Source: Ischnura elegans
Lineage: Eukaryota > Arthropoda > Insecta > Odonata > Coenagrionidae
Assembly (NCBI RefSeq): GCF_921293095.1
Contig: NC_060247.1
Coordinates: forward strand, 115,959,111-116,023,110
DNA: 64,000 bases
Direction: 5' to 3'
Shown: piece by piece, positions 48,201 to 57,580 of the stretch
Position numbering within the stretch: position 1 is the stretch's first letter
How the letters are laid out: each line of letters starts with the position of its first letter
Translations under genes and position numbers: made by a program
Notes under the pieces: generated by a model
Databases searched by the model: none
What the model was told of the DNA's origin: nothing
What the model saw: only the letters and a program-made list of their open reading frames with translations

Positions 48201-50387
48201 ATATTTCAGGTAGCACGCAGCTAAAATGTTCATTCGTGGGGAACAATTTAGAGTAGGTTATACATTGTGGTGTCTGACCTCATCTACAGGCTATCTCAAT
48301 CAATTTTTGCCATATGGTGATGCGGAACTTGAAAGTGATATGCCTAGGATTTGTAAGTTCACTAGAAGAAAGGGTTGTAATAAATTGGCTGAATTTTTTT
48401 GTTAGTCTCCGAAAATTCTTGCCAAGTATTTTGATAATTTCTTCATCAGTTACAATCTATTAGTAACTCTTAAGTGATAATTTTTATTTTTCAACGGGAA
48501 AAGCAAGAGGAAATCGAACGGAAAACTGCGCACTCATGTCTTCGAGAGATTTGACAAAAAAACCTAACGGGGATTTCTACTATTCGTTTAACAGGTCAAA
48601 AAATATTCTCTCAGTGCGATGGCAGGATAACTCTGTCATTGCTGTTGCTCTAAATTATGGGAATATGGTACCCATAGTAAGGACGAAAAGATATTCCCGG
48701 AGATTCCCGTAGATAATCGAAATATCATCAACGATTACAATCAGGGAATGGGAGGGGTAGATTTTCTCGATAATTATGTTGTATGTTACCGTATCCACTT
48801 TATGAGCAAAAAATGGAGGTGGCCTCTATTCTGAAAAGTTGTTGACAGTGCAGTGGTGAATCCGTGGTGATTTTACGCCTAAGTCACGGGCAAAGCAATT
48901 CCTCAGTTAGAATTTCAGTCCGAGATCGTAAAACTTTACTGAGAATAGAAATCGTTTCCAATACAATGGCTGATGACATTTGGCATAAAAATCGATGTCC
49001 ACATGCCACCTTAGGAAAAATAACATGTATGTGGGGTTAACCGCAGCATGCCCGTGAAGGGAGAATACGGCATTTCATCCGCAGGCTACATATAATTCCC
49101 GGCGAAGATGTCAAATTTGCAAATCAAGGATAATTATGTTGTACAAAGCGCTACGTTTAAATCCGAGCAGCATATTATTGAACATTACATCATAAAAGAC
49201 GATGAAAAATAAAATATGCAACCTAAGTTTTCAAAATTTTTTTTGCTTTTATTTTCCGGAGTTTTCCCAGCGTTGCGTAAACGCAACATTATGCAAATCA
49301 TTTATTATGCTGAATATATTAATTTTGTCCGAAAATTAATCTTAATTAGGCCATAATTAACCGTAAAATACGAAATAACCGGAGTTAAAAGCCCTATGTG
49401 CAGTCTGGGGAATAATGGGTTAATGATATCAACTTTGTTTTTCCATTTCCAAATATGTAGTCCACTAAGAATTTTAGAACTGAAATGGAGGATATATCTT
49501 GAAAAATGAGTATTTATGAGAGCCCTAAGTATGTAGATATCCTAGTTATTTATTTACTAAACTACTGAAAAGCCACTGGAGGACTTCAAAAATTTATGAA
49601 TAACTAGCTATTAACATCCAAGTAATACATGCAAAAATAGGCGTAAGAAGAAGTGGTGAATATGGTTTTCAAAATTGAAGCCATTCATATTATGAAGGCA
49701 ATTTAGTTATTTTTATATGGGAGATAAAAGAGTGATGGGTGAAGTTGAGGTCAAGTGAAAGGGGTGGGAAGGAAGTATGTTTTGAAGTTTTGGGACCGTA
49801 TAGAAAAGGGATTGCTGGTTGAGTGAAAGTCAAAATTTAGGTGGGTATAGAAGAAAATTTAGTGAAGAAATGTGGTAAGGGAAATTACCCTTCCAACATT
49901 AAAATTATTTCTTAAGTAACAATGCTTTTCCTTCCATTGGAGTATCCATGGCCCATCCAGTCATTATGGAATGTACTATTTAAGTGATCGCAGATTTGAG
50001 TTTCCCTCTTCCAGGGTTCCATTGTGTCAATTGACTACAGTTTCATCGTGATACCCGTGTTCTGGAGACGTCCTCAGGTTGAGTGAGCGTCTCCAGGATA
50101 GGAGAATCGACAAAAGTCAACTGACATGATTGCAACCCAGAAGATGGATGCTGATACTAGATGTCATGAAAAACTACATAGTTTTGAATGTTCCCTTTAT
50201 TCTTAGTGTTCTCCTTGAGGGTCCTGCTGGTGCAGTCCAGGAAGCTGCAGCCATTCTTCTGCAGAGGAACTACCAGTCTTCTCTTGTGGATTTTGACAAT
50301 CATTTGGATGATGTATCTTTAGACTGGTTGAATCCAGAGACAAATGAAGCTATTGAAGAAGCCTTCAACGCCTGTTTGGAAGGTTGA
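45040..50387 (+). CDS. EMC8: ER membrane protein complex subunit 8/9, whole gene, 5 coding exons
   Basis: Subunit of the ER membrane protein complex, which inserts tail-anchored and multipass membrane proteins; EMC8/9 is a peripheral cytosolic subunit with an MPN-like (UPF0172) fold. Coding exons: 45040-45252, 45362-45438, 45560-45629, 45711-45805, 50207-50387. All introns are GT-AG and phases agree: 636 bases, 211 residues, against about 208-210 in vertebrate EMC8 and EMC9. Diagnostic blocks are MAEVKFSARAYCKIILHVAK at the start, DAVPLFH and LAPMAEIAL-like text at ~50-70, IDHLATSSSLVVAGYYLANE at 72-91, and LVDFDNHLDDVSLDWLNPET at 178-197. No catalytic JAMM zinc motif is visible, as expected of the family. 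The last intron (4.4 kb) holds a decayed piggyBac. Invertebrates usually have one gene ancestral to EMC8 and EMC9, so the symbol is approximate. Confidence 0.94.
45362..45438 (+). CDS. EMC8: EMC8/9 coding exon 2
   Basis: Residues 72-96, IDHLATSSSLVVAGYYLANE and onward, the most conserved EMC8/9 block. Acceptor TTTCAG ends at 45361; donor GTACAG begins at 45439. Confidence 0.95.
45560..45629 (+). CDS. EMC8: EMC8/9 coding exon 3
   Basis: Residues 97-120, SADKPGHRIADKIAENFSAA then CLVV. Acceptor TTCCAG ends at 45559; donor GTTAGT begins at 45630. Confidence 0.93.
45711..45805 (+). CDS. EMC8: EMC8/9 coding exon 4
   Basis: Residues 121-151, VDNRRLSLTMEHTALIVSQY and onward to KDRH. Acceptor TTGCAG ends at 45710; donor GTATTG begins at 45806. 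Confidence 0.92.
45921..46305. mobile_element. hAT-like MITE in EMC8 intron 4
   Basis: Ends CAGTGGCAGATCAAGGG and CAGGATCCACCACTG are inverted relative to each other in the usual hAT style. I could not see a matching 8-bp duplication, so the assignment rests on the ends alone. Confidence 0.55.
46434..49423 (+). mobile_element. piggyBac element, decayed, in EMC8 intron 4
   Basis: It is flanked by TTAA on both sides (46434-46437, 49420-49423) with near-perfect terminal repeats (TTAACCCATTAATCCCCAG against the inverse of CTGGGGAATAATGGGTTAA). The palindrome GTTGCGTAAACGCAAC lies just inside each end (46454-46469 and 49272-49287), and a variant with TT at its centre lies at 46795-46810. A broken transposase on the + strand (47700-49210) shows IGMEMLSGYHVLPRTKLYW (47945+), YFDNFFISYNLLVTL (~48429), FNRSKNILSVRWQDNSVI (~48588) and NQGMGGVDFLDNY (~48742), all typical piggyBac motifs. 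Stops and frameshifts interrupt it, so it is inactive. It enlarges the EMC8 intron by 3 kb. Confidence 0.92.
47696..49210 (+). pseudogene. piggyBac transposase pseudogene
   Basis: The DDE domain can be followed over several frames: N-terminal part at 47815-48129, a middle part with the FDNFF aspartate near 48430, the RWQDNS segment near 48620, and GGVDFLDNY near 48755. A C-terminal remnant continues to a TAA near 49210. Multiple in-frame stops (for example after 48129 and around 48170-48200) and frameshifts mean no functional enzyme. Confidence 0.85.
50207..50387 (+). CDS. EMC8: EMC8/9 coding exon 5 with stop
   Basis: Residues 152-211 with LVDFDNHLDDVSLDWLNPET, matching the conserved C-terminal (V/T)DFDNHLDD segment of EMC8/9, then TGA at 50385-50387. 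Acceptor TCTTAG ends at 50206. A 4.4-kb intron separates it from exon 4. Confidence 0.94.
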
Positions 50388-51625
50388 AGATTTGGATGTG
50401 GAATTTATTGTTAATTGTTAAACCAATTACTGCTTCCAAATAACCCTTCTTTTCTTCTGTATTCACATTTCGTTATTTAAGGTATTTCATATCAGTTGTG
50501 CGAGTAGTTGTTTTTGTGTTCATGAAGTACATGGCAGTGTTTTGCCATTCTGGTACTCCTGTCATTCTTGCATCAAAGTTGAACTCATGCATTCCAAAGA
50601 CTCTATTTTCGATAATCATTTAATCAATGACGCAATACTTCTCTAGGTATGTTGTCCAGTTTGTATAAAAGACAGAAAGCAGTTGATAAGGATTTTTCAT
50701 AATACATGTAAGTTAAAACAGAGCTCAACTCAGAAGAAGAATACTTGTGAACTGATTGAAAAACGTGCACTGTTAAGACTGATGTGAGGACATAAAAAGC
50801 AGCTGAATCTCTTGCAAAGCCAAAGAGGTTATTTTGTTCTTTCACCAACTTCTATATATGCCTACATACAGGTTAATATTTATCATGAACAAGACCCAGT
50901 ATGTCACACGTGAGACATCACAAAGCTGGCTGAAGCCCTGTGAGAACGTCTACCATTTGCTTCAGACCCTCAGCATTTTCAATGTCTCACCTTTGCGTTT
51001 TCATGGACGTCATGATATCTAGTCCTCTGATGAAATTCTGCATTGTTTTCTGAATTCACAGTGCTCATATTGTCAACAGACAGTGCTACCATACCTAATT
51101 AGGAAATTCAGATTAAAGCCTCTTCAACCATGTTCTTTGGCTACTTCACTTGCCACCTCTCCCTTAGTGGTGATAACAGTGCACTTCTTTTTTTTACAAA
51201 CCATAAACATCATTCCCAGAGAAATTCAACTACTGCAATGTCTAGTTTTTACTGACATACCTATGAAAATCAATATGTATTCTTGAATTTTGAGGACTGA
51301 GAAATCACTGTGAATCATTCTTGAATTTGTAGCTAGTCTTGAATTTTTTAAAAGTGGTAATCAAGATATCTTTTTATAATCAATCTCAAAGCCAATCTCA
51401 ATGAATAATTAAATGACACCAAAAATGAGGGAGACTTTTTTCGGAAGCAGGAAAATTCCTGGTTTTAAAAGTTTTGTTGTTAACTGAATTGGCTCTATTG
51501 TTGCAAATAAACTATTCAAAACCAATGTTGGATGCATATTTTCTGGATTTAACCCTTTTGCTTTTAATGATGAAAATATGTCGCGGGACGTTTCTTGACC
51601 TGGGAGACAGAAGCTGCAAGAAAAA
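50388..51625. other. EMC8 3' UTR and downstream intergenic sequence
   Basis: AT-rich, with no conserved frame. The polyadenylation site is not placed. Confidence 0.35.
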
Positions 51626-51745
51626 GCGAAAGATCCACAGAGGAAAAATGATTTTTTCTCTGTGGATCTTTCGCACGATTGTGCATTGCGGGTGACTCCC
51701 GTAAAAGTTATCACCGCGGCTAGTCCTGATATACTTTAAAAACTA
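51626..51745. repeat. SINE body duplicate with 17-bp perfect hairpin
   Basis: GCGAAAGATCCACAGAG (51626-51642) pairs perfectly with 51658-51674. From 51647 the sequence is nearly identical for ~100 bases to 51964-52063. The hairpin therefore joins an inverted and a direct copy of the same SINE-body words. Confidence 0.6.
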
Positions 51746-51901
51746 GTCGTAGTTGCGAACACCTCCTTGTGTTCTATGTCCGGGCCTGCTCTCCGGCTGT
51801 GGCGCTGTGTGCCCGATTTGGAGTGCTTGTGGCATCATATGCTCGGCAGTCCAGCAACACCTTGTCTGGTAGTGTCCACAAATATCCACAGGGAAGAATG
51901 A

Positions 51902-52066
51902 TGCCTCGGTAGCTTAACTGGCTAAAGCACTCGACCAGAAATCGGGGGATCCTGGTCAAGGCGAATGATTTTTTCTCTGTGGATCTTTCGCACGATTGTG
52001 CATTGCGGGTGACTCCCGTAAAAGGTATCACTGCGGCTATTCCCGGTATACTTTAAAAACTACTCA
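51902..52066 (+). repeat. tRNA-derived SINE, full copy
   Basis: The head GCCTCGGTAGCTTAACTGGC (A-box-like TAGCTTAACTGG) is followed by an anticodon-arm-like CTCGACCAGAAATCGGG and a decayed B box (CCTGGTCAAGGC). The body (ATTTTTTCTCTGTGGATC onward) is repeated without the head at 51647-51745. Confidence 0.6.
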
Positions 52067-52366
52067 ATGATAAGCCAAGCATGGCATTACAATCGCTGTT
52101 AGCAGCATGGCAGTCAGATAGGCTGAAAGTTGGCAACCGCTCTCTTTCTTCTCTCTTCTCTCTCTCTCCGTCTCTCATGGCAACGGAATAAGCAAGGTAC
52201 GTGGCTCGATTTCCCCACCAACTAGTTAAAACACAAAGCTAAATAGTATAAAAAAACAATCATCAATCGTCGTTTCTCAAGAGTACCCCCCCCCCCCCCC
52301 AAAACATTTACAAAAAAATATACCTGACAGGCGGTCAGAAAAGAAACAAACTTTACAATAAAAAAT

Positions 52367-52460
52367 AAATATGGCTTTTACCAAAAAAAAACATTACCAA
52401 TATGGCTTATTACCAAGAACATTACAAATATGGCTTATTACCAAGAACATTACAAAATAC
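52367..52460. repeat. Short tandem repeat, ~31-bp unit, about 3 copies
   Basis: The unit ATATGGCTTATTACCAAGAA plus CATTACAA recurs at ~52398 and ~52429, with a variant at 52369. No gene. Confidence 0.7.
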
Positions 52461-52493
52461 CTTTTTTTTCTTTTGCTCTTAAATATCAGACTC

Positions 52494-52733
52494 TAAAGGC
52501 CGTTTTACACGGTACACGGAATTGCGCAGGTTAGAGCTGCATTAACTTCTAAAATGGCGTGGAATTGTGCGAATGCATGAACGAAATTAGAACAGGGGCT
52601 ATTTTGCCGTCTCGCATCCACGCATTCTCGCATGTGTTCTAGCAATTCAACGCTTTACACGACGCAATTTTGATTGCGCCTTCACACGTACGTCAGACTG
52701 TGCAATTCTGTGTACCGTGTAAAACGGCCTTAA
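52494..52733. mobile_element. PIF/Harbinger-type MITE with TAA duplication
   Basis: Terminal inverted repeats of 33 bases beginning AGGCCGTTTTACACGGTACA at 52497 and inverted at the right end (to 52730), with two mismatches. Flanked by TAA (52494-52496, 52731-52733), the 3-bp target of PIF/Harbinger. No ORF. Confidence 0.8.
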
Positions 52734-53706
52734 TATTGTGCCAAATGCACTTTCCCCGTTACACAGCGACGGAAAAAGGGATGGGATTTCCATTTCTGGA
52801 GTCATCATGGACAATGATTTTGTGAAACAGTAATTTTTCCTTTATTATTGGAGCAGCCACTGTGGCTCTCGCTCGGAAGGGATGGAGAAAATGATCATGT
52901 GAATCAGGCTTTGCCAAATTAATTGTAAATATTTTCTCTATGAAATCCCATTGCTTGCAAGCAGGTCAAATTACTCCAAATCAGCCACGTTCCCATTGCT
53001 TTCACTGAAAGGACTATTCATAGAATGTCGAAGCTGAGGGAACTTGTCTTTCTTGATGAAAATCCTTTTTCAGCAATTAATTTTTTTAATGGAAAATAAG
53101 AGAAAAAATATATTAGTGGTCATTGGCACTATTTTTAATATATCAGTGAACCTTACAAAGTTTATCCTTTTATTCTTACAGCAAGTAATTACATGTAAAG
53201 CATGAAGAAATCAGATTTTTTATTTTCTCCACTTAAAAGATAAGTACATTTCAACGCAGAAAGCAGGGAAGAATAGGCAATGGGCATCTAAGCAACTTAA
53301 AATAAGCTATTAGGTAAGTACATTGCGTGAAAATGGTAGCGTTGCAAACATATTTCACCCTTCACAAGCGCATTAAAAAGTCGTTTAATTGATTTACTAT
53401 GCTGTGAAAATAACATCAAATTTAACCTTCAGTTTTATATTAATTACACATAAATATGCAGCAATATAATATTTTTTGCCAAAATTAACAGCAATATACT
53501 CAACTATCTTGCCACTCGGCATCGCTTGGGAAAGAGTGGGAAACTTGGAATTCGTGGTCACATCTCAGGATATTTTGGCACGCTGGAAACAATAGAAAAA
53601 ACGATTTCTGTTTATTGCCCACAAGATCAGCTTATGCCCTGCTCACCCTGCCCTGCCCTGCAACACTGATGTGTGTCCGAACGCATATAGATAAAAATCG
53701 TGAACG
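52734..53706. other. No gene recognised
   Basis: AT-rich sequence with no conserved frame or repeat that I can support. Confidence 0.35.
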
Positions 53707-53932
53707 CATACCTCCATGGGCAGATCTATTGGGGGGCATATATCTATGCCTCCCGTCAGACCCTTAAAAATTATGCAAAACTTTTAATACGGTCCCATTT
53801 TCATTGCGTTCGTTTTGTATTGCGAGCTATCCTTGTGCCCCCCCCCCCCCCCCCAGAACAAAATCCTGGATACAGCCTTGCTTGTGCCCCCTTCCCTCAG
53901 AAAGAAATCCTGGATCCACCCCTGCATACCCC
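53707..53932. mobile_element. hAT-type MITE with polyC tract and TSD
   Basis: Element 53715-53924 is flanked by CATACCTC (53707-53714) and CATACCCC (53925-53932), a 7/8 duplication. It has a run of about 18 C near 53840 and ends TCCTGGATCCACCCCTG. The left end (CATGGGCAGATCTATTGG) is a degenerate inverse of the right end. Confidence 0.65.
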
Positions 53933-55621
53933 AGCAAAAAGGTTTGCACCGAGAGGATTAATAGTGAGTGTAGTATCCTATGAGTTATGCATTCCTCCTG
54001 AGTTATAAAGAGGTGTGCCTACCTAGCAGGATGTCCAACTACATAAGTCTTATGACGCGATGTAACAAATGGTAATGAGAAAAGAACGCGTCGGACGCAG
54101 CTGAAAGGGGTTTGAGAGCATGAGATGCACCTTTGTACTAACTTTGGATGCAAAACGTATGGAAATGTATAGCGGAGAGACAAATAGACATCTTCTTTTA
54201 TTTATGTAGATTTTGAAATGAGAGGATGAAAGCCTGCTGTAAGAATCCATGAAGCATTGGTAATATTACCCTTTTTACCAATTAATACCATTTTAAAGAA
54301 TACCTCCTAGTATATTATATGACTCTCAGCACCGGCTTCGAGTGCCGTCATTAGAGCGGTTTTGGGGTCCTAGCAACAAAAATCTGTGAGATTTCAGGCT
54401 TGTATCACCACGGCGAGAAAATTAGTTGCATTTATGTTGCCTCTCTTGACTTCAGCTGTTGTTGATGGCGGGTTACTAATCACCCTATTCCAGTAAACTA
54501 TGTTCGATAATGGCGGACGTAGTATACAGCAGAGGTAGGCAAGGTGCTAAGGGTGCATAACGAGAAGCCAGCCATTAAAGTCAACAGTCAACAAACCCGA
54601 AAAATGCACAAGGCAACGCAAAATTTGTAAATAAATTTTAATGTTACCATTTACGAACATACCTCCTGACTTATCATACGACACTAATATCCATGCATCG
54701 AAAATGGCCATTTTCGAGAAAATCTGACGTCCCAGGGGCAAAAATCTACCTACTTTGAGGCTTTTATCTCCACGGCGTGAATAACATATGAGGCGGTATC
54801 CCTATGAGTAGCCCTACTTGACTTGATCGTTAGCTGTTGGCGGACGACTACTCACCCTCCTTCATTATGAGCTGGGGTGGTATTCAGCGAAAGGAGGATG
54901 GGGGAGGCCAGCCACTGATGGCACGCCCGATTAGCCAGCCGTGGGCCAGGAAAAACGTAAACAAATTCTAATGATACCATTTACGAGAACACCTCCTAAT
55001 ATAACATACAACACTAATAAGCCGGCTTCGAAAATGGCCATTTTCGAGAAAATCTGACGTCACAGAGGCAAAAATCTGCCTATTTTGAGGCTTTTATGTC
55101 CACGGCGAGAATAACATATGAGGCGGTATCCCTATGAGTAGCCCTACTTGACTTGATCGTTAGCTGTTGGCGGACGACTACTCACCCTCTTTCATTATGA
55201 GCTGGGGTGGTACTCAGCGAAAAGAGGATGGGGGAGGGAGTGCATTACGACTAGCCAGCCGCTGATGGCACGCCCGATTAGCCGGCCGTCAACAATCACA
55301 AAAGCTGTAGAAGGCCAGGAAAAACGTAAACAAATTCTAATGATACCATTTACGAGAACACCTCCTAACATAACATACAACACTAATAAGCCGGCTTCGA
55401 AAATGGCCATTTCAGAAAAAATCTGACGTCACAGAGGCAAAAATCTGCCTATTTTGAGGCTTTTATCTCCACGGCGAGAATAACATACGAGGCGGTATCC
55501 CTATGAGTAGCCCTACTTGACTTAAGCGGTACCTATTGGGGATAACTACTCACCCTCCTTCACAATGTTCTCGCGAGGTACTCAATGAAAATAGGATGAT
55601 GGGAGGGGATTTATTATGAGT

Positions 55622-55973
55622 CAGTGGTACAGTGAGGGGAGGGTTTTGGGAGTAAACCCTCCCTTCCCCCCTCTCCACCCTTCCCCCCCTCTCCATCCAC
55701 CCCTCCCCCGGCAGAGCTCACAATCAGAGAAATTTTTAAGTTTAATCGATTTTACTTAATTGGATTGATATTACTAATAGAATAGTGTTAAGATTAATAT
55801 AAGATATCCCTCAGAAAGCCATAAACTCACAATTTTGAACCATTTATCTTAAAATTCTGCAATTTATTCATCTTGCACCTACCGCTTACAGTGAAGGGTA
55901 TTCCATACCCCCACACATCCCACTAATAGTTGCACCTGAACCCCTCCAACCTTAATTCCTAGCTGTGCCCCTG
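55622..55973. mobile_element. hAT-type MITE, family 2, copy 2, inside the tandem array
   Basis: Homologous to 2868-3142 (shared AAGTTTAATC, TTTTACTTAATTG, CCCTCAGAAAGCC, CCTTAATTCCTAGCTG). The array sequence reads ATTATGAGT before it and TTACGATCAGCCAGC after it. The corresponding uninterrupted unit reads ATTACGACTAGCCAGC (55252-55267), so the insertion point and a diverged ~8-bp duplication are visible. Confidence 0.78.
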
Positions 55974-56106
55974 TTACGATCAGCCAGCAGTTGATGGGAG
56001 TGATGATAACCTACGGCACTAATAAGCAGGCTTATAAAATGTCCTTTTAGAGCTAAATTATTGACGTCCCAGAGAAAATAAATCTGCAATATTTGAGGTT
56101 ATTACA

Positions 56107-56250
56107 TACCTCGCGGCAGCGCCTCTTTCCTTTTTCCTTCCTCTCCTCCCCCTCCCCGGGTGTCTGTGCGTATAAGCCACTGGCTTGATTCCCGGCCCCG
56201 GTGCGTTGCATCCTCGAAGGGCTCCCCTGAGCCCTCACACGTTACCTCCA
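56107..56250 (-). repeat. Insertion in tandem unit 5, SINE-like
   Basis: The array expectation is TGAGGCTTTTATCTCCACGG, but ~140 GC-rich bases intervene between TTAC (56100-56103) and TTACCTCCACGG. The minus strand contains CCGGGGCCGGGAATCAAGCC, loosely B-box-like. Origin uncertain. Confidence 0.4.
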
Positions 56251-56444
56251 CGGCAAGAATAATACATAAGGAGGTATCCCTGTAATTTCCCCAACTTCTG
56301 TTTAGCTCGTAGTACACGACTAATCAACCTTCTTCCCAATGTCGAATCATCATTTTGGGATTCAATAATTATGCCGGTATTTTATTAAAATAATGCAGTC
56401 ATGGTTGAAATCAATAATTTACTTGTATTTGTTGTATCAGTATA

Positions 56445-56996
56445 ACTTTAAATTTTATTTTTGTTACCATTAGATTTCTTGGAGGAGTTTCAGTTAGGCT
56501 TACCTGTATACGTCAAGTTGATTGAAAGTCTTCAATTACTTATTATTGTGTTGCTCATATAGGAAATGTGATTAGAGGCTTAACTACAATAACTTATTGA
56601 GGTTAAGCTGGTTCATATGCGTAATAATTGCTTATAGTCTTTGCTGTTCTGGTATATTTTGCTAGGCAAACATTTCTTACGAACCTATCAGTATAAATAG
56701 CTTGTTTTCTAATAAGGGGTTAATAAATTTAATACCTAGAATAAATTTATGGTGATTTTTAATAAGTGCTTCTGATAATGCTGCACCTCCTATTTGAATC
56801 TTCTCGGAGAAATGAGATTATGTAATATTCTTGTTAGTTGGGTTTTGATATTTGGATGAGGTTTCTCATCATTTTTTAAGAGAGCATTTACTCTTTATCT
56901 ATACATACTCACATTCTCAACATGGAATAATTTTCTCTTGTTTGTATGGAATTAATTCTGGTTATTTACATATTTACTTTTATTTTACATTGAGTT
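56445..56996 (+). pseudogene. ND4: ND4 (NADH dehydrogenase 4) mitochondrial pseudogene, C-terminal half
   Basis: In mitochondrial code the text includes RQVDWKSSITYYCVAHMGNV, then NISYEP, MNLWWFLMSAS with AAPP, LNLLGEM (one frame over) and the YTYSQHG block. These follow the conserved ND4 order (...RQTDLK(S/A)LIAYSSVAHM..., SASNMAAPPSLNLLGEI, YSYSQHG). At least two frameshifts. The 3' end is cut by a hAT-like MITE at 56997. Confidence 0.87.
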
Positions 56997-57469
56997 CAAT
57001 GGCGCAGCCTGCAGGAAGTCCGGGGGGTCCAGACTTCCTCCCCCAGGAAATATAAAAACACTATTGCTTGGCCTCATAAAAGAAAACAAACTATTGAAAA
57101 ATCATGAAATTACTAAAGGTTTCCTTGACAAATGAAGTTTTATTGATTATGAATAGTTTAAAACCCTCTACTTACAATTAGTACCCTGTTTTTCAAAAAT
57201 CTTCCTCCAGATTTTGGACCCCCCTGAACAAAATTCCTGGTTACCCCTCAAAAACTCGTTATGGGTGTAAAGAAAAAATGTGTCCGACTTGCCGATTTTC
57301 CCTGGAGTGTCCAGATATCGATATTCGAGTTATCAGGGTTCCAATGTTGATCTTATGACTCTTCTAAAATGCTTAAAAAACTTAAAACTCACTACTTATA
57401 AAATTTCCCGGGGCTAGATCCCCGGTTTGGGCCCCCCCAATATTTTTTGCAGGTCGGCGTCCCTGCTTA
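56997..57469. mobile_element. hAT-like MITE family 1, copy 3 (composite), inside the mitochondrial insertion
   Basis: The first ~250 bases match the family at 1041 and 42524 (CATAAAAGAAAACAAA, ATTGAAAAATCATGAA, AAAACCCTCTACTTA). A further polyC-bearing end (GGGCCCCCCCAATA... GGCGTCCCTG) lies at ~57430-57469, so two related copies may be joined. It separates ND4-like sequence from tRNA-His-like sequence. I saw no clear target duplication. Confidence 0.6.
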
Positions 57470-57499
57470 ATTTTAAATGTAAGTTATTTTTTATTATTT

Positions 57500-57580
57500 A
57501 TCTTAAGTAGTTTATGTAAAAATTATCATTTATGGTGACATAGAAGTATTTTATCTTAGGTAAATAATTGGTGTTCTAAT
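57500..57580 (+). pseudogene. trnH: tRNA-His mitochondrial pseudogene
   Basis: ATCTTAAGTAGTTTATGTAA, then TCATTTATGGTGACATAGAA and TATTTTATCTTAGGT resemble mitochondrial tRNA-His. The acceptor halves are complementary, and the TTTAT/ATAGA stem surrounds GTG, though the loop is one base short. Its position between ND4 and ND5 supports the call. Confidence 0.65.

Larger units (their letters stand above)
54270..56330. repeat. Degenerate tandem array, five units of ~330-370 bp
   Basis: The phrase ACCTCCTAATATAACATA or variants starts units at 54302, 54661, 54991 and 55360 (spacings 359, 330, 369); a fifth, more diverged unit starts ~56010. Each contains AAAATGGCCATTTTCGAGAA, ATCTGACGTCACAGAGGC, TATCTCCACGGCGAGAATAA and GGCGGTATCCCTATGAGTAG. 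Units 3 and 4 are the most alike. A hAT MITE (55622-55973) interrupts unit 4 near its end and a ~140-base SINE-like piece (56107-56250) interrupts unit 5. Confidence 0.8.

Noticed and set aside
46434-49423. Possible domestication of piggyBac as an alternative EMC8 exon
   Set aside because: The transposase is broken by many stops and frameshifts and the EMC8 exons 4 and 5 join in phase without it.
29950-55460. TGACGTCA octamers as CREB/ATF sites regulating FUT8 or EMC8
   Set aside because: The octamer recurs inside transposon ends (~29960, ~32140), near 43216 and in every satellite unit (~55050, ~55425), so most copies are parts of repeats; only the one at 44392 is kept as a weak candidate.
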